Source: Spiroplasma corruscae (lineage in GTDB: Bacteria > Bacillota_I > Bacilli_A > Mycoplasmatales > Mycoplasmataceae). Taken from it: DNA of 64,000 nucleotides. A program made the translations under genes and the position numbers. The stretch spans positions 620,001-684,000 of the forward strand of contig NZ_CP022535.1 in NCBI RefSeq assembly GCF_002237575.1. Direction: 5' to 3'. Below the pieces are notes generated by a model. The model did not search any database and was not told the origin of the DNA. It saw only the letters and a list, made by a program, of their open reading frames with translations. Shown here piece after piece: positions 31,966 through 43,615 of the stretch; the stretch's first letter is position 1, and the number at the start of each line of letters is the position of its first letter.

Positions 31966-34725
31966 TTATTGACTTTTTATTGCACTCTTATTTTTTGAAT
32001 AATAGCTTATAGTTTTTTTTAATAGGTTATATCCAAAATAAATAAATGGTAACTGAACAAATGAAAACAAGAAAAATAACAATCATAAATAATATGGCAT
32101 GTTTTCAGTTCTAAATTCAAAGAATGCATTAAGTTTTTCTATTGGTAATAATGTTATCACAGTTGTTATTATTGCTAAAAACATAAAACTTATTAAATAA
32201 TAATTAAGTTTAAATTTATCTTTTTTGGCAGTTTTGATTCTTAAACTAATTGGTAAAAATGTATCATTATATAATAAAGCATAAAATATTGGACCAAATA
32301 TGATTGCAATATAAACACCAGTTTTTGCAAAATCAGCTCTATATGGATTTGTCGTATCTAAAATTAAAAAAGTTAATTGATAATTTAAAAATGCAAATAT
32401 TGAATTAAATAATGTTGTTAAGGTTATTTGAAGTATTATACCTTTTAAAACGGACTCTTTTTTATTTAGTGGGGGTTTATTGTTCATTACCCCTTTTCTT
32501 TCCTTACCCATTCCAATTGGTATTGCAATAATTGTTTCAACAATAAAAATATGAAATAATATGTTAACTGAACTTAGGGCCAAATCTTTTTCAATCGCTA
32601 AAATTAATAAAATAGTAATTATTTGACTAATATTAGCTGCAATTAAAAATGAGATTGAGTACTTAATTTTTTCATATACATTTCTTCCTGAGTTAACACC
32701 TGAAATAATACTTTTAAAATTATCATCTGATAATATAACATCACTAACCTCCTTAGCAACACCACTACCATTTATACCCATAGCAATACCAACATCAGCT
32801 TTAACTAAACTAGGTGAATCATTAACTCCATCGCCAGTCATAGCTACAATGTTTTTTTCTGATTGTAAACAGTCAACAATCAACGCCTTATGTTCTGGAT
32901 TAACTCTAGCAAATACATTGGTAGTTTTTAATTTTATTTTTAAATCTTCATCAGATAATTCCTCTATTTCTTGACCAGTTATCACATCATTGTGTTCATC
33001 ATCAACAATTCCTAATCTAGAAGCAATTACATGTGCAGTTATTTTATGATCACCAGTTATCATAATTACTCTGATACCAGCATTACGAGCTATTTCAACA
33101 GCTTCCTTAACTTCAGGTCTAGGGGGATCTATTATCCCTAATGCACCTAAAAAAATTAAATCTTTTTCATACCTTTCTTTTGGCATTGTTTTTTCTTTGT
33201 ATGCAAGACCCAAAAGTCTTAGCCCTTGACTAGCAAAATTTTCAATCGTATTAATAATAACTTTCTTATCTTCCTCTGTTAACTTTGTTTTCACGCCATC
33301 AATTAATTTATAAGAACAGTTTTTTAACACGTAATCGAGTGCTCCTTTTGAATAAACAAACTTTTTATCATCAATCAAATTTAATGTAGTCATCATTTTT
33401 CTTTTGGAATCAAAAGGAATTTCATCAATTCTTTTATAATCTTTTCTAAGTTTTTTGTAATTACATTTTGCTTTTATAGCTAATTCAATTGAAGCTAATT
33501 CGGTTGGACTACCAAGTTTTTTCTTACTAATAACCGCATCACTACATAGAGCAATACAATTAAAGAACTCTTTATTATTTTCTAAATCAACTTCATTTAC
33601 TAAAGTTTCTTTAAAGTTGTAAAAAACTTTATCTACTGACATTTTATTTTGGGTTAGTGTACCAGTTTTATCAGTACAAATAACATTAATGTTTCCTAAT
33701 GTTTCAATAGATTTTGGATTTTTTATTAACACATTTTTTCTAGCCATTTTTTTAGTAGCAACCATTAAACATATTTTAACTATAATAGTTAATGACTCTG
33801 GAATGACAGAAATTGCAGCTGATACAGCAATAAGCATTAATCTATTTCAAGATCTGACACCTTCATCTAGATTATCTTTGAATAATCAAGATAATCCAAA
33901 TAAGATAAGACCTAAGATTAATGAAATTATACCAATAATGGTTGTTAATCTAATAACTTTTGCCTCAAGCGGTGTCTTTTCTTTATTTGATGTAGTAATA
34001 TTTGTTGCTATTTTCCCAATTTGAGAATCTTTACCAGTTCCAAACACTACTCCTAATAATTTACCTTCCATAACCAAAGTTGACATAAATGCTATATTTT
34101 TTTGATCACCTAATACTAGATTATTAGAAGTTATAGCTTCATCATCTTTTAAAACTGGTTCATTTTCTCCTGTTAAAGCTGATTCATCTATAAGTGCTAA
34201 TTGGTTTTCAATTATTCTAATATCAGCAGGCACAAAATCTCCTGCTTTTACATAAATAATGTCTCCTGGCACCAATTGTTCAATTGGAATTTCTTTTTTT
34301 ACAGAATCTCTTAATACTAGTATTACTTTTTTCTCCTTAGAGTCTAAAGAAGATACATAATTTTGAGATTTAACTTCTTGTACTGTAGCAATTATAGAAT
34401 TTATTATAACTATAAATGCAATTATTATTAAACCAACAATGTCTGGGGCTGTTAGTTTACCCACTACTAATGATATTATTAGTGATAAAACTCCTGCTAC
34501 AATCATTATTAAACTCAATGGATCTAAAAATGTTTTAAAAAATATTAATAAGATACTTGGTTTTTTAGATGATGGCAATATATTTTCACCAAAAATTTCA
34601 CGTTTTTTTAATACTTGATCTTTACTTAAACCTTTTTCAGGATTAACTTCTAACCTTTCAAATAGCGCATCATTTGATAATTGATACCATTCGAGGTCCT
34701 CATCAATGATAACCTTTTCTTCCAT
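31966..34725 (-). CDS. P-type Ca2+-transporting ATPase (PacL/SERCA-like)
   Basis: 919-aa cation pump, P2-type. Order of domains: cation-ATPase N-domain (about 10-75), helices M1-M2, actuator domain with LIDESALTGENEPV, M3-M4 with the ion-binding VIPESL (PEGL variant), phosphorylation site CTDKTGTLT (Asp near 351), hinge MITGDHKITA and MTGDGVNDSPSLVKADVGIAMG, then M5-M10. It likely expels Ca2+ (or Mn2+) from the cytosol. GAGGAG precedes the ATG at 34725. Single-gene unit with its own terminator. Exact ion specificity is not certain. Confidence 0.9.
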
Positions 34726-35006
34726 GTTACATTCTCCTCAAATAGAATATTACTCCTTATAATAATAATTGCAAATAATAATTATAAGTTTTATTTCATA
34801 AAAACCCTATTTTATTGGGTTCAAGACTAATTTTAAATTAATTAGTTTTTTACTAAATTATAAAGATTAATATAATCAAAACTACTAAATAAATAAAATT
34901 TATTATATGATGAATATAAAAAAATAAGCTAATTTAGAAAAATATAATAATTCTTGTATTTTACCCTATTTTTTATATAAATATTAGTTAAATATAATAT
35001 ATCATT
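34726..35006. other. Intergenic region with terminator
   Basis: AT-rich spacer between the aldolase and ATPase genes. Minus-strand hairpin AACCC/GGGTT with a T-run at 34795-34821 probably terminates the aldolase transcript. A second hairpin (ACTAATT/AATTAGT) lies at about 34831-34852. Confidence 0.5.
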
Positions 35007-35639
35007 TTATATATTATTAACCTTATTAACATATTTTCTTGCTATATTTACTATTTCTTCATAATCCAAACTTTCAGAAGCACCACCAAGATCAGCTGTT
35101 ACACCACAACCAATACAACCAGCCTTAATAAATTTATCTACATTTTCATAGTCTATTCCACCAGTTGCTAATAATTCAAAATTAGGATGTGGATTATGAA
35201 TTAATTGAATATAATTCATAGGCATTGAAGTAGCTGGAAAAAATTTGATTAGTTTTGCCCCATTTATATGTAAATTATACATTTCTGTTGGAGTTAATGC
35301 TCCAGCTACAAATAAGATATCATTATCATTTGATCATTTTAAAATTTCGATATTTGAAACTGGAGAAACCAAATATTGCGCCTTATTTTCTACCGCTTTT
35401 TTTGCTTCTTCTAAAGTTAACACTGTTCCAGCACCTATAAATAAGTCAGGGAAATCTTCGCGACAAGTTTTAATCAATTTATATGCATCAGGTATTGTAA
35501 GTGTTAACTCTATAAATTTTATCCCAGCTTCATGTGATGCTTTCACAATCCTATAAGCATTATTATAAGAATCAGTTCTCACGATTGTAGAAATACGATA
35601 TTTTTTAAATTCTTCAATATGTTTTTTTATATTTGACAT
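35007..35639 (-). CDS. KDPG/KHG-family aldolase, possible oxaloacetate decarboxylase
   Basis: 210-aa class I aldolase of the 2-dehydro-3-deoxy-phosphogluconate / 4-hydroxy-2-oxoglutarate family. Visible are the catalytic Glu in FIELTLTIP (Glu44), GAGTVL, the Schiff-base Lys in KLIKFFPATS (Lys132) and the phosphate/carboxylate loop ATGGID. Such enzymes (E. coli Eda) can also decarboxylate oxaloacetate. Because it abuts a complete citrate lyase locus and no Entner-Doudoroff genes or other oxaloacetate decarboxylase are visible, converting the oxaloacetate made by citrate lyase to pyruvate is an attractive inference. It is divergent from citG with a 43-bp gap. Confidence 0.8.
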
Positions 35640-35682
35640 TAATTATATTTCCTTTCAATTATAATTTTATAGAGGTAATCAT

Positions 35683-36480
35683 ATGAAAAAAGTACTTAAT
35701 AATGCACTTAAATCAATAAAAACAGAAATTACTTTTTATCCTTGTTTAGGATTAGTATCAAAAAAGAACTCTGGTAGTCACAATGATATGAATTATAAAA
35801 CTTTTTTAAAAAGTTACAAAATATTAAAGCAATATTTAAAAGAGATAAATAATAAATTTAACACTATAAAGAATTTTGAAAATCTTAAAAATATTGGATT
35901 AAAGTATGAAATTGAAATGTTCAAAAAAACTAATAATATTAATACTCATAAAGGATTAATATTTGCTCTAGGTATTTTTTATTATTGTTACATAACTTAT
36001 AATAAAAAATATAATAATCTAAAAAACTATATAAAAAGTTTTTGTAAAACTTTAGATAATTTTGATTATAAAAATATTAATACATATGGTTCTAAACTAT
36101 ATTTAAAATATAAAGTTAAAAGCGCTAGACATGTTGCTTGTGATGGTTATAGCGTAGTATTTGATATTTATAGTTTTTACAAAAAGAAAATTAAAGACTT
36201 AAAGTTAAAACATAATTACAAGTTATTTTTTTTACTTATAAAATGTTGTTTAGAAATTGATGATACAACATTAATAAATAAAATAGGATTTAATAATTAT
36301 AATAAAATAAAAACCAAGATGAATAATATTTTGTTATTAATAGATAGAGATAAATTTGATAAAAAATTTTATTTAGAGATTAAAGAATTTAATGATTATT
36401 CAATACATAGAAATATTTCACCCGGTGGTGCTGCTGATATACTTGTTTTAGTTTTATTTCTTATTAAGAATAAGTATTAA
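35683..36480 (+). CDS. citG: Triphosphoribosyl-dephospho-CoA synthase CitG
   Basis: 265 aa. CitG makes the precursor of the citrate lyase prosthetic group from dephospho-CoA and ATP. Motifs: CLGLVSKKNSGSHNDMNYKTF near residues 21-40, TNNINTHKGLIFALGIF near 85-101, and the C-terminal ISPGGAADILV. Length fits the family (about 290) on the short side. It has an AGAGGT ribosome site. It is the only plus-strand gene of the cit locus and its stop overlaps the end of citC by 4 nt. Confidence 0.9.
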   Translation: MKKVLNNALKSIKTEITFYPCLGLVSKKNSGSHNDMNYKTFLKSYKILKQYLKEINNKFNTIKNFENLKNIGLKYEIEMFKKTNNINTHKGLIFALGIFYYCYITYNKKYNNLKNYIKSFCKTLDNFDYKNINTYGSKLYLKYKVKSARHVACDGYSVVFDIYSFYKKKIKDLKLKHNYKLFFLLIKCCLEIDDTTLINKIGFNNYNKIKTKMNNILLLIDRDKFDKKFYLEIKEFNDYSIHRNISPGGAADILVLVLFLIKNKY

Positions 36481-37502
36481 TTTTTTTTATATATATTTTT
36501 ATCAATCATTCTTTTATTAAGATTTATTTTACTAATTATTTTTATTGTAGTATTAGGAACTAAATAATTTCATTCTTTGTTCTCATAAATGTTTTTTCTA
36601 ACTTGAGATGCTGAAACAACTTCACCATTAATTTTTTGTCTTTCTATTTCTAAAAAAGAAATTTCGTTTTTATTTAGAATTTTATCTAAAACTTTATTAT
36701 ATAGATTAGTTGTTCTTGAGAATGGCTCATTACCTACTAATCTCGTAATAAATCTTTTCTTACTTTCAAATAGATTTACAAAAATTTTTGCATCAATCTC
36801 TGCCTGCGATAAGACAACTTCATTTTCATTATTTAAAAAATAACTTGGAAAAGTTACATTAGAAACAAGATAATTAGACCCATTTATTAAATCAACATTT
36901 TTAAAACTTTTAATATATGTAAGAATCATTTTTTGTCTTTCGTTATAAGTGAAAAGTGAAACATCTTCTTTAACTGGTATAATTAAAACCTTTTCAAAAT
37001 TTTTTGATGCGTAGTCAATCAAAAATGCATGACCGTGAGTTAATGGGTTGCAATTCATCACTAATATACAAGTTTTATCAGCTGTAATAGATTTTAATAA
37101 ATAATTTTTATATTTTAAATAATTGTCATAATTATTAGTCAAAAATACTACATTATCAGTTGTAACAATACTTTTAAAATTTAAATCTTCAAAGATATAT
37201 TTATTTTTCTGTTTAGTATATACAAATATTTCTTTTTCGCCTTGAGAATAAATTAATCTTGATATTTCAGTAATTAATTTGTTTAATAAATTTTGATTTA
37301 AATAGTTTTCACTTACTGCAACACATTTTATTACGTTATTTAATTTACTACAAGTAGCAATTATATTTTGATTTTCATTTTTTATAACTAATGTAGCATC
37401 GACTAGGTTATAATCTAGATTAAATTTATTTAAAAATTCTTTCACTCTATTTACTTCAATTTTATTTTCTAAATCAATATAGTAAGTTGTTATATTATTC
37501 AT
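36477..37502 (-). CDS. citC: [Citrate (pro-3S)-lyase] ligase CitC
   Basis: 341 aa. Acetylates the thiol of the citrate lyase prosthetic group, activating the enzyme. A GNAT-like N-terminal domain is followed by a nucleotidyltransferase domain with CNPLTHGHAFLIDYA (HxGH motif) and later VVSASQVRKNIYE. Last gene of the minus-strand operon; its ATG lies inside the end of the citX-gntR gene (8-nt overlap). Confidence 0.9.
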
Positions 37503-38643
37503 TTTCCATTACCTTTATTATAATTTTTTGAATATCTTCAAAATATAACTCTATTGATTTATTTAATTCTTTGAAACTTTTTGTTAGTAATGCAATGCAT
37601 ATATTAATATGTTGTTCGTGTATAACATAAAAATAACTTTCAGCTTTTTTGCTAATTAAATATCTTACATTAGAAAATAATATTTCAAATTTATTAAAAA
37701 GGTTTTTGGTAAAATATTTATCTGAAATTGAAAATAATAAAGCATAAAACTCTTCATTTCATTTTTTTAATAAATCTAAATTAGATCTATCAAGAAATTG
37801 TAAGTATTCTAAAACTCTTTCTACAACAACTCTATGGTCTTTGTTTTTTATTTTTTCAAAAATATCTTTAAAGATAATTAACTTTGCACATTTTCTTAAT
37901 TCTATTACTTCTGTTAATTCTGCATAAGTTAATTGTTTTACTATAACTCCAATATCTTTTCTTCAAGCTAATAAACCATATTCAGTTAAAGTAGCAATAA
38001 CTTCTCTTATTTTTGTTCTTGATACATTATATTTTTTTGAAAGTTCTACTTCTTTTAATCTATCTGAAGGAGATAATTTTCCTTCTGAAACATCATTAAT
38101 TATATCGTGCATTATATACTGTTTTGAAAATGCAAATGCTATTTCTAGATTTAATAAATTATCAACAACTTTTTCTAATTCTTCAATTGGATGTCTTTGT
38201 TTGAAGGCACAATTTTTTGCAAATTCATCACAAATCAAACATACCCTGGGTAACTTTGCTAGATTTTCTCTTGTAATTTTTTTGGTAAGCGAAAGATAAA
38301 CATCAATATCTACTAAGCTTGAATGTTTTCCTAATATATCTTCAAAATCAAGGGCTAGTTTTTTTACTTGATATGGATCACCTTTTGCAACTTCAATGTA
38401 ATATATGTATCCTGCTTCATCTTCAAAGAAATCGAAGTTTATTGTTTCATAAAACTTTTTCAAATTACTTAAATATTCATAGAAACATTTTTGGATGAAC
38501 TTTAATTTTAAATCTCCTTTTTTACTTATTCCAGGAATATTGAGAGACAAGGTTACTACAAACTCTGAGTTTTCTAGTTTTGATTTTAATATCCTAGTTC
38601 TATTTTCACGTGCATCTAAAATTTTTTCTAGTAATTGTTGCAT
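37495..38643 (-). CDS. citX: CitX fused to a GntR/FCD-type transcription regulator
   Basis: 382 aa in one unbroken frame. Residues 1-165 are CitX (apo-citrate lyase phosphoribosyl-dephospho-CoA transferase): ARENR at 11-15, TLSLNIPG, a DIDVYL segment, and PRVCLICDEFAKNC near 132-145 followed by HPIEEL. Residues about 176-245 are a winged helix typical of GntR regulators (GKLSPSDRLKEVELSKKYNV and SRTKIREVIATLTEYGLL), and 250-382 are an all-helical FCD-like effector domain. Enzyme and regulator are thus one chain. Two perfect ATTGTATACAAT palindromes in the operon promoter fit the GntR/FadR consensus, so autoregulation is likely (inference). CitX-CitG fusions are known; I am not aware of a described CitX-GntR fusion. 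Confidence 0.85.
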
Positions 38644-38646
38644 TTA

Positions 38647-40194
38647 TTATAATTCCTTAACTTTATATATTATATCTATAATTGTCCCATCTCTATACTC
38701 AACTACTGCAACTGGTTTTGAATAATCGTACTCTATTTTTTTAGGTTTTCCAACTATACTATAAGCAAAGTCCATCATTTCTTTTAATGAAACTGTTTTG
38801 ATGTTCTTGTTGTTTAAACTTTCTATAATATCTTTTCTTTTAGGATTTACAGCAATTCCATAATCAGTAACAATAACATCGACAGATGAACCAGGTGTAA
38901 CAATTGAAGTTACCCTATCAACAACGCAACTCATTCTTCCTCTTATTAGTGGTAATGCTACAATTGTAATTTTAGCACCTTGAGCTGTATCTGGATGACC
39001 ACCTTGTGCTCCTCTTATTACTCCATCACTACCAGTTATTACATTTACATTAAAATCTAAATCTACCTCTAATGCACTTAAGATAACATAATCAAGTTTA
39101 TTTACAAATGGTGATTTATTATGTGCATTAGCATACATTGAAGCTGATATTTCAATATGATTTTTATTATTTGCAATAGAATTAACCGCTAGTGTATCAA
39201 AACATTGAGTATCAAATAAAGCTGTAGTTAATCCATCTTCTAATCATTTTACTTGATGTCCTGTAATACCTCCGAGACAAAATGACGATTTAATATTTTT
39301 TGCAATCATATTGTCAGTTAACGCTTTAATTGCTGATAATGAAGCTCCTCCAGTACCCATTTGAATAGAGAAACCGTTTTTAAATAATTCTGTATTTACA
39401 ATTACTTTTGATATAAAATCTGCAATAATTTCTTCTTTTGGAGCAGAAGTCAATCTTATCTCTTTTGAAACTATTTTATTAGGATCTCCAATTTCATCTA
39501 CAACAACCACATAATCAACTAAACTTTGTGATATTGATATTACTTTATTTGGATAATCAACCAAATGATCAGTTATTATAATAGTTTTTAAAGCATATTG
39601 AGCATCTACCATTCCATAACCCAAACTACCACAAGCAGATTTTCCGATTACTCCATTACAATTTCCCATTTCATCAGAAGAACTAGCTGCAATAAATGCC
39701 ACATCAATTTTCAAATCACCAGATTCAATAGCTCTAGCTCTACCACCATGACTTCTTATGATCATTGTATTTTTAAATTCTCCAGATGAAACAAATTTAC
39801 CTAATTCATCTCTACAACCTGATGTTTCTAAACCAGTTACAACACCTCTTTTAATATAATCAACTAAGAAATTATGTGCGTCAGTAAAACTACTACTAGC
39901 AATAGTTATATCTTTTATTTTTAACTTATCAATTATTTCCATTACAAGTTTAATAGTTTTATCACCACTTCTAAAATGATGGTGGAATGATATTGTCATT
40001 CCACTTTTTAATCCTGAATTTTTAATTGCTTCTTCAAGAGAAACAATTTTACTACGATTAACACCATAATTTGGTAGAGAAGTTTTATTTGTTGAAAAAC
40101 CTGAAGTTTTTAATTCTTGAGGATTATATGCTTTAAGTTTATAACTTATATCTTTAATTTTATCTAATTCGGTTTGTTTTAATTTATCACTCAT
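38647..40194 (-). CDS. citF: Citrate lyase alpha subunit (citrate:acetyl-ACP transferase)
   Basis: 515 aa. Exchanges citrate for acetate on the acyl carrier protein. Family landmarks: SFHHHFRSGDKTIKLVMEII, IIRSHGGRARAIESG, VAFIAASSSDEMGNCNG and VITGSDGVIRGAQGGHPDTA. Length matches CitF (about 510). Starts 1 bp after the citE stop and ends 3 bp before citX-gntR, a tight operon. Confidence 0.95.
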
Positions 40195-40195
40195 T

Positions 40196-41104
40196 TTAAT
40201 AATCCCCTTTCTTAACTAAATCAAAATCTTCTGCTAACTTTAATATTTCTATTTGTTTTTCTACAACAGGTTTATCAACCATTGTTCCTCTAAATAAAAA
40301 GACTCCTACACCATCTTCAACACTCTTGTTAAATGCTTTTACCATTTCAAGAGCATACTCTACTTGATCTGGAGTTGGTTTTAATATTTCATTTATATAT
40401 CTAATTTGATTTGGGTGAATAACTGATTTACCATTAAATCCTAATGATTTTACAAATTTAAATTCTTTTACAAACCCATCTTTATCATTAACATTTGAAT
40501 AGACTACATCAAATACATCTAATTTAAGTGCTCTGGCAACATGCACAAGATGTTGTCTTGCATATAATAGTTCAGTTCTTTCAATTGTTTTATCACCTTT
40601 TAAATCTAGCAAGTAATCAAACCCACCAAGTGCTATTCCTTGAATTCTTTCTGATGATTTCGCTATTTCAAATGCATTTAATATTCCTAATGCACTCTCA
40701 AATGCTAAAAATAATAATACCTTATCTTCTCTATTGTATTTTTTTTCATATGTTTCTAAAGTTTTAACCGCATAATCAATGTCACTTACTTTTTCAACCT
40801 TTGGCAATCTAATCATATTCACATTAGATTGCACACAAGCTTCAATATCTTTCTCAAATCATTCAGTATCTATCCCATTAACCCTTACACAAGTTTCAAT
40901 ATTATATTTATTGTAATCCATATCAGTTAATATTTCTCTCAGTAAAATTCTTGTACTATCTTTTTCTGAATAAGATACAGCATCTTCTAAATCAAACATA
41001 ATAGTATCAGGTTTATAAAATACAACATCACGATACATCGCTGGTTTATCTGCCGGTACAAATAACATATGTCTACGACTACGATTTATTTTCCAATTTT
41101 TCAT
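40196..41104 (-). CDS. citE: Citrate lyase beta subunit (citryl-ACP lyase)
   Basis: 302 aa. Cleaves citryl-ACP to acetyl-ACP and oxaloacetate. HpcH/HpaI-type barrel with RRHMLFVPADKP at the N-terminus, IMFDLEDAV (metal-site Asp/Glu), CVRVNGIDTEWF, FLAFESALGILNA, and GFNGKSVIHPNQI near the C-terminus. Starts 3 bp after the citD stop. Confidence 0.95.
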
Positions 41105-41107
41105 AGA

Positions 41108-41371
41108 CTATGAACCTCATTTTTCAAGAGCTGCTATGACTCTTGCTCTAATAACCGCTGGGATAGCACCTTGGTCATTTATTTCTATTTTTAAATTATT
41201 TACATTTTTTGATTTACATACATCATTAACAATTGAATAAATTTCATCCTTGTATTGTTTTAGAAACTTAGATTTAACATCTATTTCTAATTTGTTATTT
41301 GTTGAGTTGGAAATTACTACCATCAAATCTCCAGATTCAACACTACCTACTGTAATCGAAATATCTTTCAT
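41108..41371 (-). CDS. citD: Citrate lyase gamma subunit (acyl carrier protein)
   Basis: 87 aa. Carries the phosphoribosyl-dephospho-CoA arm on the Ser of SVESGDLMV (Ser13). The ATG at 41371 is used because AAGAAAGGT lies just upstream; an earlier in-frame ATG at 41419 falls inside the transporter gene. The C-terminus reads EKWGS with Trp encoded by TGA. 13 bp after the transporter stop. Confidence 0.92.
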
Positions 41372-41384
41372 ATTTTTACCTTTC

Positions 41385-43376
41385 TTATAACAATCCCACC
41401 GGAACTGCTTCATTTGCATATATTGAGAAGAAAACTCCTGCTAATATTAAAATAACACTTCCAGCTATCCTGCAAGTTATTTGTCCTCAAGGCATTAATT
41501 CCATTCTATTACTTGTTCCCAGTACCATTATTGCACCCGCTCCACCTTGGGCAGTCATGCATAAACCACCCGCTATTGCTGATTCAACTCCATAGAATTT
41601 GAATAATTTAGCAGCAAATAGTGGAAAAATTGATGCACCAACAACAAACGATAAACATAAAAGCAATGTAGTAGGACTTAAAGCATTAACAAATTTATCA
41701 AAATTAATATATACCATTCCAACAGCAAACATTAACAACCAAGTTGTTTGTTTGGAAATGAATATATTTACTTTACTAATTCCCTTTTTTATTTCTCTTG
41801 GAATTATATTTAATATATTTAAAGTTATACCAATTACAATCATTCAAGCATAGTTAGGTATTAGTATACCAATCATATCTTTTGTAAATACTTTATTTGC
41901 TAAAGTGTCTGATGCAATATAAATAATTCCAATAATTAATACAGCTACAGCAATATTTCTATCTTTTGCTTCTGATTTTCTTTCGGTTGTATGAATATCT
42001 TTTTTTACAAGTTTACCATCCCCAGATAATGATGGCCTAACTTTACCAATTGCTGATAAAATTCCAGCCATAATTACCGATAGAATAGAAGCAACAGTTG
42101 ATACAGTTAAAGCAGAAGACATTCAATCTTTTTTATTAAAACCATTTTGAGCAGCTATTTCACCAATTGGTTGAATACCACCACCATTACCACTACATAA
42201 AATTGGTAATCAATAATTTAATAAAAATTCCTTCATTGACAAACCGGTTGCTAGCATTCCTAATAAACCGACAACTGTAGCTCCCAATGTACCTATAATA
42301 ATAATGGCAAAAAAACCACCTGTTGCTTTAACAATCATTTTTTTTGGTATTAATATAACTGCACCAACCAATAAAACAGAAATATAGAATCCTACAAAAT
42401 CCTGCTCTTCAAATCAAACTTTTATCGATGTTTCAACCTCTGTTGGCAAAACATTAAACTTAACAAACAAACTACCAATAATCATACAACCAATAAGTGC
42501 TCCACCTAAATATTTATTTCAAATAGGTATTTTTGTGAATAATACACCAAATACTATCGATAAAGTTAGTAGAATACTAAAAGCATAGATCATTTTATCT
42601 GTAACTATACCAGTTATAAATGCAGCTACAACAACTCCAACCATAATCAATAATAAATATAATGGTATAGTGTAAATTCTTAAAGTAATCCAATCCTTGA
42701 ATGAATAATGCTTCATTTCAATCAATTGCTTTTGTTTCTTCAATTTCCATAATTCAAAATTCTCTTTTTTGCGTTGTTTTCAATTAATAAAAGCTAACTG
42801 AAAAGGAATATATTCCTTATTACTATTTTCATAAATACTTCTTTTGATTTCTAATAACCTTAATTTAAACTCCTTTTTATCAGTGTTTTTATTGATAATT
42901 TTACTTTTTTCTATTTTAAATTGTTTTTTAAAATCTATTTTAGCAAACTTTTTTTCAATTGATCTTATGTATACTTTTTCATTATAATTTACAGAGTTTT
43001 GAAACCCATCTTCTATGTCTTGCTTTGCTAAAACATAATTTTGTTCCATAATATCAAGATCTTCATCTAAATTTAATAATTTTTTTGAATATATTTCTTC
43101 AAGTGAGCTAAAATAATTATTATAATTAATATCATTTAATTTATTACTCTGATATTTTTCTTCTAGTACTTTTTTACTTAATTCAAGTTTATTTTTAAGT
43201 TTTTCTCTTTTATTTAAAAAACTAAGTTTACATTTTTGATAGTTTTTTTCCATTTTAAAGTACTCTTTTTCTTTATACGCATTTAATTTTTTGGATTTCT
43301 TCTCAAATATAACTAAAGAGTTACTCTTTTTACTAACATATTTTTCATTCTCTTCAGTCGTTAAAAACTTATACAT
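41385..43376 (-). CDS. 2-hydroxycarboxylate (citrate) transporter with extra N-terminal domain
   Basis: 663 aa. Residues about 222-663 are a 2HCT-family transporter (CitS/CitP/MleP): CSGNGGGIQPIGEIAAQ (first GGxG loop) and CMTAQGGAGAIMVLG...RMELMPWGQITCRIAG (second loop) are diagnostic. It should import citrate, by Na+/H+ symport or citrate/product exchange. The first 220 residues are an unusual Lys/Glu/Asn-rich, coiled-coil-like cytosolic domain (start MYKFLTTEENEKYV, with LEKKYQSNK-type helices). The frame is continuous across one TGA (Trp) codon at 42782 and lacks an internal ribosome site, so the two parts form one protein. Start 43376 with AAGAGAGG; first gene of the cit operon, directly behind the operator. 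Confidence 0.85.
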
Positions 43377-43396
43377 ACATACCTCTCTTTGAAACT

Positions 43397-43444
43397 ATTA
43401 TACACAATATTGTATACAATTATATATATTGTATACAATATTGT
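43397..43444 (-). promoter_or_regulatory. cit operon promoter with double GntR-type operator
   Basis: A perfect 17-bp inverted repeat with a 7-nt spacer (43404-43444) contains two ATTGTATACAAT boxes, at 43409-43420 and 43428-43439, centres 19 bp apart. Each contains TTGTATACAA, an exact match to the GntR/FadR-type consensus t.GTa.tAC.a. A TATAAT -10 lies at 43402-43397 and the proximal box fills the -35/-10 spacer, so binding should block RNA polymerase. The leader is only about 15 nt. Confidence 0.75.
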
Positions 43445-43484
43445 AAAAATAATTTATTTAATAATAAATAAAATTAAAGAAATA

Positions 43485-43514
43485 CAAAAAAATGTCATTT
43501 CGCTTACAATGACA
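43485..43514 (-). terminator. Terminator of the viperin operon
   Basis: Minus strand TGTCATT / AATGACA stem, 8-nt loop, then seven T. About 100 bp after the viperin stop codon. Confidence 0.75.
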
Positions 43515-43615
43515 TACACATTTTAATTGTTTTTATTGTTATAAATTTTTATTAGCTTACATTATATATTCTCTTTAACAACAAAGCATTATCATAACTT
43601 GTAAAATTACTAGAA

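Noticed and set aside
32083-34725. Two split P-type ATPase genes
   Set aside because: The break is produced by in-frame TGA codons; with TGA=Trp one normal-length pump results.
42519-43376. Separate genes for a coiled-coil protein and a citrate transporter
   Set aside because: The apparent stop between them is TGA, read as Trp in this organism, and the frame is the same on both sides; no ribosome site precedes the internal ATG.
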